NCBI RefSeq assembly: GCF_900176405.1
Contig: NZ_FWXJ01000003.1
Coordinates: forward strand, 124,001-188,000
Length of the DNA: 64,000 nucleotides
Source: Polynucleobacter kasalickyi
GTDB lineage: Bacteria > Pseudomonadota > Gammaproteobacteria > Burkholderiales > Burkholderiaceae
Direction: 5' to 3'
This document shows, piece after piece, positions 1 through 9,247 of the stretch. Within the stretch, counting starts at the first letter, position 1, and the number at the start of each line of letters is the position of its first letter. The notes beneath the pieces are model-generated. The model saw only the letters and a list, made by a program, of their open reading frames with translations. It was not told where the DNA came from and searched no databases. The position numbers and the translations under genes are program-made.

Positions 1-48
1 CGTTTGAGGATTTTCAACGAAATCACATTGAAGCCGATTAAGCCTTTT

Positions 49-80
49 GACATCCTCCCCGCACTAAAGGAAGGAGAGAC
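49..80 (-). repeat. Right-end-like sequence of the IS200/IS605-type remnant
   Basis: The sequence catcctccccgcactaaagg just beyond the tnpB stop matches 19 of 20 bases of a second copy at 12444-12463. In IS200/IS605 elements an imperfect hairpin of this kind directly follows tnpB and is the right-end recognition structure. Here the second arm has decayed (aaggagag instead of the ggacgggg of the other copy), so the hairpin is weak. Confidence 0.6.
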
Positions 81-385
81 CTTCTGCGAAACACTCATGT
101 CCGAGCGCAAGAATGTTTCTGGCCGCATTGAGGTCACGGTCATTCACCGAATCACAAACTGAACAAATGTTTTCTCTGATTCGCAAACCTGCTATACCTT
201 TCGGACTATTGGACGAAATATTGCCTCAACACAAACAAGTCTGGGTTGTATAGGCTTCATTCACTTCTGCAAACACCACGCCAGCATACGCGCTTTTGTA
301 TGTTTAAACCATTTGACCTATTGAACGGCTTTGCCGTATGTGACTTCACCCTCACCGTTAACGGCGAGGTTTTAGCGATTACTGA
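64..385 (-). pseudogene. Decayed C-terminal remnant of an IS200/IS605-family TnpB (OrfB)
   Basis: Read on the minus strand, this stretch encodes the end of a TnpB-type RNA-guided nuclease: NEAYTTQTC, then a second zinc-knuckle pair ICSVCDS and the third RuvC-like acidic motif DRDLNAARN, closing at a TAG at 64-66. Two in-frame stops break it: a TGA at 226-228, where the first zinc knuckle should read CxxCG, and a TAA at 304-306. Upstream (higher coordinates) recognisable sequence fades around 385, just before the phosphoesterase gene, and part of it seems to shift frame. Only about 105 of the usual 370-430 residues remain, so it is inactive. A right-end-like sequence follows at 51-78. I am confident of the family and less so of the inner boundary. 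Confidence 0.72.
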
Positions 386-430
386 AAAAATTAGGACACC
401 ATCACAGCCACACATGCTGCTTCAAAGGAA

Positions 431-1816
431 TCACTTGCAAATTACAGTTCTGCCAGAAACATTACATTTAAGGAGTGATTTACCGTTGATATCGAACTCA
501 GTAAATAGCCACTGCTCCCCATTATCATCTTGACGCTCTAAGGTGCCAAATCCAAAATTTTGATAACTAGCAAACTCTTTAATCTTTAACAATTTTTTCT
601 GAACCTCAGATAATGCAATCTCAGGAATATTTAACTCTTCTAAAGAAGATCCACTATTGCCTGAAACAATTTCAGCAGGACGATTCATTTCATAGGTAAT
701 TGCTTCAAAAATATGGTTATGACCGTGTATCGTTAAGTTAATCGGAGACTTCAATAACTCCTCTCCATTTAGGCTTGCAAGTAAATTAGTAAAGCCCGTG
801 GGGTATAGTTGATACTCAGACTCACTGTCTTTCTTTTTAGCTGGTAAAAGAATATTTAAAGGGTGATGGCTACCAAAAATATTAAACCTCTTATTTACTG
901 CTAACTGCTCAATTTTCTTAAACTGATTGAGGTAAATTAAGAAACTTTCGTCTTTTTCGGTAATCTGTTTTGCGCCATTTTTTGAAGAATCGAAAACAAT
1001 AAATTGTGCTGCTTTACCTAGCGATACAGAAAAAGGTTCAGAGTAATCACCATGCCCATCATTTGCTGGGTTGTTACAACTTCTTTTCTCATCCCAACTA
1101 TTTGTATCAATAAAACGGTGCCAACCCTGACCTGCTCTTGAACAAACTTCGTGATTTCCTCTTACATAAACCCAAGCAGCTTTTTCTAAAAGTGGCTTTG
1201 CAGGATCAAAAAAGTCAGCTTTCCAAGCATCATATCCATACCCCCAAGGTGAGTCTTTACAACCCCCTAAAGACTCAGGGCAAGGGCTTTCACGATAATG
1301 AAGATCACCCACATGAATGACTAAATCAGGATTTTTCATCGCTGCTTGTGCCATTACTTTTGCTAGTGGCCATTTCACCTGATCATTGCAATCTTGATAA
1401 AATTTCTCAGCAGCCTTTAATCGACAACCAGTATCGCCAACAACAACAATTTTTTTAATCTCGCTAGGCGGTAATTTAAAAACTTGTTGATTAATTTTTC
1501 CCTCTTTTACACCTTTCGGCCAAACCAACTCACAAGTAAGTATAGGAAAATCTGCATCGATTAATTCTGATTTATTCCGAGCTGGAATCTTACCTTCATT
1601 TACCCGGACTTTCATTATTTCAGGTGGTTGAGAATCCCATTGGACGGAGGGACAGGTTGACGAATTAGAAATAGCCCTTAGAATAAATTGATTGTCTCCC
1701 ACTACCAAATAGGGTTGAAGATACTCAGTTATTGGGGCAGAGTATACGAAATTTAATGAAAAGAAACTCCCTAGTAAAACTCCAAATAAAATAAGTTTTT
1801 TCATTATATTTTTCAT
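431..1816 (-). CDS. Exported calcineurin-like metallophosphoesterase
   Basis: Probable two-metal phosphoesterase acting outside the inner membrane. After a signal peptide (MKKLILFGVLLGSFF...) the core shows the ordered motifs of the family: GDTG near residue 130, VGDLHYRE near 170, RGNHE near 222, SHHP near 315 and HGHNH near 370. Several cysteines, including a CNVSGRTVIC tail, suggest disulfides. The substrate cannot be read from sequence. I chose the ATG at 1816; a TTG at 1822 and an ATG at 1804 are alternatives, and none has a clear ribosome site, so translation is probably coupled to the TonB gene that stops at 1823. It is the last gene of the receptor-exbB-exbD-tonB cluster, which suggests it releases or processes what that system imports (inference). 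Confidence 0.85.
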   Translation of the reverse strand: MKNIMKKLILFGVLLGSFFSLNFVYSAPITEYLQPYLVVGDNQFILRAISNSSTCPSVQWDSQPPEIMKVRVNEGKIPARNKSELIDADFPILTCELVWPKGVKEGKINQQVFKLPPSEIKKIVVVGDTGCRLKAAEKFYQDCNDQVKWPLAKVMAQAAMKNPDLVIHVGDLHYRESPCPESLGGCKDSPWGYGYDAWKADFFDPAKPLLEKAAWVYVRGNHEVCSRAGQGWHRFIDTNSWDEKRSCNNPANDGHGDYSEPFSVSLGKAAQFIVFDSSKNGAKQITEKDESFLIYLNQFKKIEQLAVNKRFNIFGSHHPLNILLPAKKKDSESEYQLYPTGFTNLLASLNGEELLKSPINLTIHGHNHIFEAITYEMNRPAEIVSGNSGSSLEELNIPEIALSEVQKKLLKIKEFASYQNFGFGTLERQDDNGEQWLFTEFDINGKSLLKCNVSGRTVICK

Positions 1817-1822
1817 ATTCAA

Positions 1823-2479
1823 TTAATCACTACAGTTTAAATTAACAAGTACGCTCATTTGTTTGGTTTGACCAACAAACTCTGCCGGTGGCTTTGGATA
1901 TTTTGCATTTTTTACTGCATTTAATGCTGAGTTATCAAGCATCGGTATCCCACTAGAATTTACTACGCTAGTAGCGGAAGGGGTGCTATCTAATAAATTA
2001 AATTGAACCCTTGTCTTCCCTTTTAAATTCATATCCTTCGCTGCTGAGGAACAAGATGTTGCAGATTGAATCGCTGCATTCACCTGACCTCTGTATATTG
2101 CCATTGGATCTGGCTTATTTACACTGGCTTCAGTAGGAGCAGGCGATTCATTTCTAGAAGAAATATTTGATGATACTGTTTCTTTAACTAAATTATCTGC
2201 AGGTTGATTTGTTACAGGCACATCTTGTGACTGAATCACCTTAGGAACATTGGGTTTGACTATGGGTACCACTTTGGGCTTAGGAGGTTCTGGCGGTTTT
2301 ACCACCTTTGTCTCCTCATTCATTACTAAGTTAATACTAACATCTTGTGGAGGCGTATTTTCATTGAATATCCCTGTAAAGGTTATGAACGCTAACCCTA
2401 ACAATAATGCCTCAATCAATAATGCTTGACCAATAGTATTTAACGAATAGTAAGGAGTAGTGTTCCTACTTAACTCCAT
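1823..2479 (-). CDS. TonB-family energy transducer
   Basis: 218-residue TonB-like protein. It has a single N-terminal membrane segment (about residues 15-37), a Pro/Lys-rich periplasm-spanning stretch (VKPPEPPKPKVVPIVKP) and a C-terminal TonB-like domain, where GKTRVQFNLLDS and KYPKPPAEF are the recognisable pieces. Such proteins carry proton-motive energy from ExbB-ExbD to outer-membrane receptors. It follows exbD by 14 bp and abuts the phosphoesterase. Because a full exbB-exbD-tonB set sits next to one receptor gene, I infer a dedicated rather than a housekeeping transducer. Confidence 0.88.
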   Translation of the reverse strand: MELSRNTTPYYSLNTIGQALLIEALLLGLAFITFTGIFNENTPPQDVSINLVMNEETKVVKPPEPPKPKVVPIVKPNVPKVIQSQDVPVTNQPADNLVKETVSSNISSRNESPAPTEASVNKPDPMAIYRGQVNAAIQSATSCSSAAKDMNLKGKTRVQFNLLDSTPSATSVVNSSGIPMLDNSALNAVKNAKYPKPPAEFVGQTKQMSVLVNLNCSD

Positions 2480-2493
2480 AAAAAACCTACTTT

Positions 2494-2889
2494 TTAATTT
2501 GATTTATTGTGAGCGGCTAAAGCAATCTGAGTAGCACCGCTGGATTTAATTGCATCAATTACATGCATCAAGGTTTGTAAGGAAACACTATCTGCTCCCA
2601 CTACCGTAATCATTAAATTGGATGTGTCTTTTTGCTTTAACAAATTAGTTAACTCGCTAGCTGACATGGGTTTACTATCAACGATTAAATTATTGTTTTC
2701 CAAAACTTCAACTGTCATCTTGGAGTTTTGAATTACCGTTGTCGTCGAGCTTGTTGGTAGCTTTGTCACGTGTCCGCTAGTTGGTATCATTTTTAAAGCC
2801 ATCATGATAAAAAAGACGAGTAAAAAAAGCATGATATCAATCATCGGAATGATCTCAATCCTTGGTTTTTGTGGTTCTAAATATCTCAT
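2494..2889 (-). CDS. exbD: ExbD/TolR biopolymer transport protein
   Basis: 131-residue ExbD/TolR family protein: a short cytoplasmic start, one membrane segment (IEIIPMIDIMLFLLVFFIMM) with the conserved membrane aspartate in PMIDIMLFLLVFF, and a periplasmic domain. With ExbB it forms the proton channel that energises TonB. It overlaps the end of exbB by 4 bp, indicating translational coupling. The family is certain; the choice of ExbD over TolR rests on the adjacent tonB and receptor and on the absence of tolA, tolB or pal. Confidence 0.92.
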   Translation of the reverse strand: MRYLEPQKPRIEIIPMIDIMLFLLVFFIMMALKMIPTSGHVTKLPTSSTTTVIQNSKMTVEVLENNNLIVDSKPMSASELTNLLKQKDTSNLMITVVGADSVSLQTLMHVIDAIKSSGATQIALAAHNKSN

Positions 2890-3524
2890 AATGGATTAAT
2901 ATTTTTAAATTCTTCCGAACGATTAAGGACCATGACTTTAAATGTTTCCATTTGATGTACTAGAAATCGAATTTTGTAATTAATATTATTGAAAAAGCTG
3001 AGGCCTACCATCGCAATCACAAGTCCGAAAGCGGTTGAGATTAACGCTTCCGAGATACCGCCTGAAATTTGTACTGCAGAATTTTGGATATCGGTTATGA
3101 AAGCCATCGCATTAAACATACCAACAATTGTTCCGAATAATCCGAGTAATGGGGCAAGGGTAATAATCGTATCTAAAATCCAAACACCTTTATCAAGATG
3201 AGGCACTTCTAACATGATTGCCTCTTCTAAATTTCCATCCAAGGCTTCTCTATTCAAATCTTTTATATCCTTACCAATGACAGTTTTAAGTAATTGAATG
3301 ATTGGATAATCTTCATGGTTTTTTTGTAGCGCTTGTAAAGACTCTAGTTGAATTGCACCTTTTGATTGGCAAAGATTAATTAATTCGTAACCCACACGAC
3401 GCATATCTGCTAAGTGTTTGAGGCGTTCAACAATAATGACGATTGCTACAAAAAGCAGAATCATCATGAAGTAAAGTATTCCACCAGAGCTGTTTGCAAT
3501 GGTGATTAGGTATTGTAAAGTCAT
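2886..3524 (-). CDS. exbB: ExbB/TolQ/MotA proton channel protein
   Basis: 212-residue ExbB-like inner-membrane protein with three membrane segments: residues about 14-32, then a long cytoplasmic loop, then 115-138 and 157-178. The family signature APLLGLFGTIVGMFNAM opens the second segment and GGISEALISTAFGLVIA the third. It forms a pentameric channel around ExbD. It lies 119 bp after the receptor gene, across a 13-bp stem hairpin, and overlaps exbD by 4 bp. Confidence 0.93.
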   Translation of the reverse strand: MTLQYLITIANSSGGILYFMMILLFVAIVIIVERLKHLADMRRVGYELINLCQSKGAIQLESLQALQKNHEDYPIIQLLKTVIGKDIKDLNREALDGNLEEAIMLEVPHLDKGVWILDTIITLAPLLGLFGTIVGMFNAMAFITDIQNSAVQISGGISEALISTAFGLVIAMVGLSFFNNINYKIRFLVHQMETFKVMVLNRSEEFKNINPL

Positions 3525-3580
3525 ATTTTTATTTCTTAAACTGATTAAAAGTTACTTGGATGATTTAGAACTTAAAACGA

Positions 3581-3613
3581 AGACACACCCAAGAACTTTT
3601 CTTGGGTGTGTCT
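3581..3613 (-). terminator. Strong intercistronic hairpin between receptor gene and exbB
   Basis: A perfect 13-bp stem (agacacacccaag at 3581-3593 against cttgggtgtgtct at 3601-3613) with a 7-nt loop lies between the receptor stop and the exbB start. On the minus strand it is followed by tcgtttt rather than a solid T run, so it probably acts as a partial terminator or an RNA-stabilising 3' end, giving more receptor than exbB-exbD-tonB transcript. Confidence 0.72.
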
Positions 3614-3643
3614 GTTGGAGGAGCTCTTTTGATGAAAGACTTC

Positions 3644-5911
3644 TTAGAAGTTGCCGCTCACACCCATATACATAGATCTTCCTGATGTATAAAGGACTGT
3701 GTCAGTTGCACTAGCACCTAATGTGGATGTGGCTGATCCAAATTTAACCCCTGCAATGTTTCTAGTATCGAAAATATTATCGATACCAAATCTTACTTTC
3801 ACACTCTTCATGTAAGAAGGAATATCTGAGAATGTGTAGTTTGCAGATAAGTTCGTCAAAATCATCGAGTCTAACTGATAGGCCTGATTGATTTGTGAAG
3901 CATTTGTATTGTCCTGCCACTGAGCTCCGATACGTTTGACTGTACCACCTAATGACCAGTTGTTTTGTCTATAAAATAAACCTACGGTTTCCATATCTTG
4001 TGGCACGCTCGCAACTGATAATCCAGTCGTGTCATAAGTAGCGTTATAGTAGGCTGCGTTCAAGTACAAATTAAAGTTACGGTCTAACATGATGTTTCCT
4101 GAAGCCTCAGCACCCCGATAAGTTGTCGCTGGACCCTGGTAATAATTAGTAATACCGTTAACTGTTTGTGAATTAAACGATGTATCTGCATTAGTTTGGA
4201 AAATATCAAAATCAAATGAATACTTAGGAGTTTGGAAAACTGTACCAACTTGATAAGTTTTCGTTTTCATTGGGTCTGGTAATGTACCAACTAATGAGCC
4301 AGTCACATCATAAGTACTGGTTGGAGGAATGACGTCGCCAGTTGAATACTGTGCATATACAGACCAATTTTTTTGAATCATGTAACGAGCATCTATGAAC
4401 GGTAATACATCCGTAAATGTTCTTGAATTCATCACATTAGCAGCGCCATTCAGATTGCCTACACCTTTACCGGACGCACTGTTATCTGGAAATTGAGTCA
4501 AGCTATGAGTGAATGTGTTGTATTTCACACCTGGCGTGATAGTTAACGCTGGGGTTGCTTTCCAAGCAAATTCTGCATAAGGTTGAATAATCGTTGTTTG
4601 GAAATCTTCATTAAAAATTACACCTCCCGAGGCTTGATTACCCGTAAGGTAGTTAACATATACCTGATGTCTAGGCGTATCTGATCTTTCGGTTTGAATA
4701 CCTGTTCTTAATGTACCAAGTTCAAAGTCTTTTGATAAACGTAAAATATTACCCATCGTATGATAGGAGTTTAGTTTATCAACACCTGGCTTTGATGAGG
4801 CTAACAGTGATGCTGAAGTTTGATCAGGAGCCGAAATATTAGCGTAGTTCTGTTGATTTGCATAATAATTAAAATATGTCTTGTTATCAAGCTTCCAGCC
4901 ACCACCCAAATCTGATTTAAAGCCCAAATAGTTGAATGATGTTGTGACATCATATTTGTTGTAACCTAAATAGTCAGCACGTGCAGGGTTATTACTATTG
5001 TAATAACTCAGATCACCTTTGTAGTTACCAGGTACTGCTGCAGCTGCACCAGGAATTGTATATACGGCATATGTTGATGGCTGAATTGTGCCACCAGAGT
5101 TTGACAAATAATGAACCCATGACGCAAAAATTGTCATCGTTGTATCAGGGGTTAACGCTGTTTCTAATTTAAAACTTGCGCCATCTCTATACTGACGATT
5201 GTATGTCTGCGCACCATCTGAGTCCATATGGTGAATATTGAACAAAAATTTTGTATTTGGATTACTTTCTAAATAACCAGATGCCACTTCCATACCGTAT
5301 TCGTTGGTATTAAAACTACCATAGTTATAAAATGCGCTGACTCTATGCTCATTATCGACAGGACGTGAAAGTAAACCTACAGTACCACCAAAGTTTGCAG
5401 GACCAATGGAAGCTGCCGTTCCAGGGCTTCTATCAGATGTAATACCACCAATGAATGGAGCTGGGAAGAATGCTTGTGAGTGGTGTGTTGGATCATTTGT
5501 ATCACTAAATGGGATTCCATCCCATGTCATTGTAAAACTACCATCTTTAAATCCACGGAACCAAATTTTGTCATCATTGTTGCCAGGGCCGTTAGAGGAA
5601 ATTCCATATGCGCCTGGTAACATGCCGTTAGCCATGTTGGCAAAGTTTGACATCGGTGCTACGAAGTTATCCAAGTACTCTTGGCTTAACTCTGCTACTG
5701 GTCTAGCTACTTCTAATGAAGTTCTAACTGGTGATAACTTTACTGAATCAAAGTTCTTAGGGTTTGTTGACTCACCCACACCGCCTGTAGCATTCACAAT
5801 GCCTACGTCAGTAACTTGTTGAGCGAATGAACTTTGTGGCAATACTAAACCTAACATTGCCATACCAGCAAATATTGGATGTAGCTTAAATTTGGTAACT
5901 TGCTTTCTCAT
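3644..5911 (-). CDS. TonB-dependent outer-membrane receptor
   Basis: About 755 residues. A signal peptide ending near SSFAQQ is followed by a short DVGIVN segment that may be the TonB box, then a plug domain (IWFRGFKDGSFTMTWDGIPF; PANFGGTVGLLSRPV) and a 22-strand barrel ending in the aromatic GVSGNF typical of beta-barrels inserted by BAM. I start it at the ATG at 5911 because AAGGAT sits just upstream and the signal peptide begins there; the open frame extends 17 codons further without support. The ligand is unknown. The neighbours (exbB, exbD, tonB, exported phosphoesterase) suggest a self-contained uptake system, possibly for a phosphorylated organic compound (inference). Confidence 0.93.
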   Translation of the reverse strand: MRKQVTKFKLHPIFAGMAMLGLVLPQSSFAQQVTDVGIVNATGGVGESTNPKNFDSVKLSPVRTSLEVARPVAELSQEYLDNFVAPMSNFANMANGMLPGAYGISSNGPGNNDDKIWFRGFKDGSFTMTWDGIPFSDTNDPTHHSQAFFPAPFIGGITSDRSPGTAASIGPANFGGTVGLLSRPVDNEHRVSAFYNYGSFNTNEYGMEVASGYLESNPNTKFLFNIHHMDSDGAQTYNRQYRDGASFKLETALTPDTTMTIFASWVHYLSNSGGTIQPSTYAVYTIPGAAAAVPGNYKGDLSYYNSNNPARADYLGYNKYDVTTSFNYLGFKSDLGGGWKLDNKTYFNYYANQQNYANISAPDQTSASLLASSKPGVDKLNSYHTMGNILRLSKDFELGTLRTGIQTERSDTPRHQVYVNYLTGNQASGGVIFNEDFQTTIIQPYAEFAWKATPALTITPGVKYNTFTHSLTQFPDNSASGKGVGNLNGAANVMNSRTFTDVLPFIDARYMIQKNWSVYAQYSTGDVIPPTSTYDVTGSLVGTLPDPMKTKTYQVGTVFQTPKYSFDFDIFQTNADTSFNSQTVNGITNYYQGPATTYRGAEASGNIMLDRNFNLYLNAAYYNATYDTTGLSVASVPQDMETVGLFYRQNNWSLGGTVKRIGAQWQDNTNASQINQAYQLDSMILTNLSANYTFSDIPSYMKSVKVRFGIDNIFDTRNIAGVKFGSATSTLGASATDTVLYTSGRSMYMGVSGNF

Positions 5912-6030
5912 ATCTATCCTTTTTAAGTAATAGAGGGATGATAATTTTGCTTTGTTACTCAAAAGTTACTTTTTTGTTTCATTTCTATTAAACATTTATT
6001 TCAATTTTATTAACTAGTTCTTTGCAAAAA

Positions 6031-6057
6031 AATAAGGCACCGCTAAGGTGCCTTATT
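6031..6057 (-). terminator. Rho-independent terminator of groESL
   Basis: An 11-bp stem (aataaggcacc at 6031-6041, ggtgccttatt at 6047-6057) with a 5-nt loop is followed on the minus strand by a T run. It lies about 28 bp after the groEL stop. Confidence 0.92.
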
Positions 6058-6084
6058 ACTTACATTTACCAGTAAATTGGTAAA

Positions 6085-7746
<1,662 letters not shown>

Positions 7747-7760
7747 TCAATTATTTTTAA

Positions 7761-8051
7761 TTACTTTTGAACAACTGCCATGATGTCTTCTTCACGCATC
7801 ACGAGTAATTCATCACCTTCAACTTTAACTGTCTGACCTGCATATTTGCCGAACAATACACGGTCGCCAACTTTCACATCTAAAGCAATAGTCTTACCGC
7901 TATCATCACGCTTACCAGGACCAACAGCAAGGATTTCACCTTGATCTGGTTTTTCAGTTGCGTTATCAGGGATAACAATTCCTGAAGCAGTTTTTGTTTC
8001 TGTATCTAAACGTTTGATGATCACGCGATCATGCAATGGACGTAAATTCAT
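7761..8051 (-). CDS. groS: Co-chaperonin GroES (Hsp10)
   Basis: 96 residues, full length. [16 protein letters not shown] and the mobile loop [18 protein letters not shown] are diagnostic, as is the C-terminal [15 protein letters not shown]. It caps the GroEL cylinder. It is the first gene of the heat-shock operon, and its 5' leader carries the CIRCE repeat. Confidence 0.99.
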   Translation of the reverse strand: MNLRPLHDRVIIKRLDTETKTASGIVIPDNATEKPDQGEILAVGPGKRDDSGKTIALDVKVGDRVLFGKYAGQTVKVEGDELLVMREEDIMAVVQK

Positions 8052-8140
8052 GCGTTCTCCTAAAATTAAATCAAATTAAAAAACAATAGTTAAAGCCTTC
8101 GAGAAATTCAAATCTTTAACGAAATTAACACCAGGAGGCA

Positions 8141-8175
8141 CTTGTTAGCACTCTCTCTAGGTGATTGCTAACAAG
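8141..8175. promoter_or_regulatory. CIRCE element (HrcA operator) of groESL
   Basis: TTAGCACTC (8145-8153), a 9-bp spacer and GATTGCTAA (8163-8171) match the consensus TTAGCACTC-N9-GAGTGCTAA with one mismatch in the second half. The symmetry extends outward by four bases (CTTG...CAAG). HrcA binding here represses groESL until heat shock. The hrcA gene is not in this window. Confidence 0.93.
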
Positions 8176-8202
8176 TATAGTGTTTGTTGCTATCTTTTGC
8201 AA
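8174..8202 (-). promoter_or_regulatory. Sigma-70 promoter of groESL
   Basis: On the minus strand a -35 TTGCAA (8197-8202), a 17-bp spacer and a -10 TATACT (8174-8179) make a near-consensus housekeeping promoter. Its expected start site falls inside the CIRCE repeat, which explains repression by HrcA. Confidence 0.82.
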
Positions 8203-8331
8203 GTCAGGTTAAGTTTTCAATAGGAGTAAATAATAAACTCAATGTTTTCAATTGATTGTAAATTTTCCTCACATTCTGTTGGCTCATCAGCAAATTAATT
8301 AACCAAGCAATTCATTCAAAAAAATTGCCAC

Positions 8332-8353
8332 GTTGTAGGAATATTCCTACAAC
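8332..8353. promoter_or_regulatory. Perfect 22-bp palindrome upstream of the EAL/response-regulator operon
   Basis: Arms gttgtaggaat and attcctacaac are exact reverse complements with no spacer. It lies 82 bp before the EAL gene start, where an operator for the downstream operon would sit. TGTAGG-N6-CCTACA resembles the GacA/UvrY box layout (TGTAAG-N6-CTTACA), and ATTCCTA resembles the BvgA heptad. It is therefore a candidate autoregulatory site for the NarL-type regulator at 9241; that is inference. Confidence 0.6.
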
Positions 8354-8434
8354 ATTATCAGCCATCACCTCTATGAATGCCTCCTGAAGAAATTTAGACT
8401 GAAATTTCTTATTCATAGCTTAAGGAATCGAAAA

Positions 8435-9247
8435 ATGCGGTCAAAAAAAGGAATTTATTCAGTATTTAAAAACATTATCAAAAAAGAGAACGTTTTATTT
8501 CAATCCAAGCCACAGGAGAAATTTTTGGATTCTCAGATCGTGAATCTATTACCAATCTTCGATACGATGACCCAAGAGTTTTCTGGGGTATTACATCAAT
8601 CTTTAGTGGATACAAGGGTAGATAAAGTCATTCAACACGTGCAAGAAGCACTCCAAAATATTGCCTATTGGCACTGCCATGGAAGAGCTATCAATACTCT
8701 GTTACCCATCCATCAAAATCATTTAGGCAATGATCTTCTAATAGAGCAACTGATTGCACAAATATCTTCTTCAAGTTTACCGATTGGATTAATAAAAATT
8801 CCAGTAATGGGTTTACAAGAGACAACGAATAAAAATCTTACCTCTGCATTATTAAAACTACAAAGGTTAGGAATTATTTTTGAATTTTGGGGATTTAATG
8901 GAAGTGAACTCGAATTTGAATGGCTTAAGGAAAAACATTTTAAGGGTGTTCATTTATCGATTGGCTTACTGAGAGCAGTAGCTATGACCACTCATACGAA
9001 AGAAATCTTCAATCAATTAACCACCCTAATAGCAAATCAAAAAATCCATACTTACAGCGGGGGTATCTCATTGGTGCATGATTTAACATTCGCAAGAAAT
9101 TTTAGACTTAACTATTGTTATGGGTCTTTATTAATGCCATCGGTTACAAAGCACCAAATATTGAAAATTAATGATAGCCAATTTGCCCATTTATCTGTCA
9201 ATAAAAAACCGAATGTACCAACCAACGGAGAGAGAAAACTATGCTAG
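8435..9247 (+). CDS. Degenerate EAL-domain protein (probably non-catalytic)
   Basis: 270 residues with an EAL (c-di-GMP phosphodiesterase) fold that has lost its signature: the opening LPIFDTMTQEFSGVLH aligns with the start of EAL domains but no E-x-L follows. The later landmarks survive only in outline (LGIIFEFWGF, FKGVHLSIGLLRAVA, IHTYSGGISLVHDLTFARNF, YCYGSLLM). It probably binds a partner or c-di-GMP rather than degrading it. AAGGAA at 8422-8427 precedes the ATG, and the end overlaps the next gene by 7 bp. The arrangement EAL, BvgA-like regulator, BvgS-like kinase recalls Bordetella bvgR-bvgA-bvgS. Confidence 0.75.
   Translation: MRSKKGIYSVFKNIIKKENVLFQSKPQEKFLDSQIVNLLPIFDTMTQEFSGVLHQSLVDTRVDKVIQHVQEALQNIAYWHCHGRAINTLLPIHQNHLGNDLLIEQLIAQISSSSLPIGLIKIPVMGLQETTNKNLTSALLKLQRLGIIFEFWGFNGSELEFEWLKEKHFKGVHLSIGLLRAVAMTTHTKEIFNQLTTLIANQKIHTYSGGISLVHDLTFARNFRLNYCYGSLLMPSVTKHQILKINDSQFAHLSVNKKPNVPTNGERKLC

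Noticed and set aside
3..41. Possible C terminus of a plus-strand gene entering from the left (FEDFQRNHIEAD then TAA).
   Set aside because: Only 12 codons are visible; a stop within this distance is common by chance and no family can be read.
246..533. Plus-strand open frame of 95 codons.
   Set aside because: It lies antisense to the tnpB remnant and the end of the phosphoesterase gene and has no ribosome site.
5406..5822. Plus-strand open frame of 138 codons opposite the first TonB receptor.
   Set aside because: Antisense shadow of the plug domain; no start signal and no recognisable fold.
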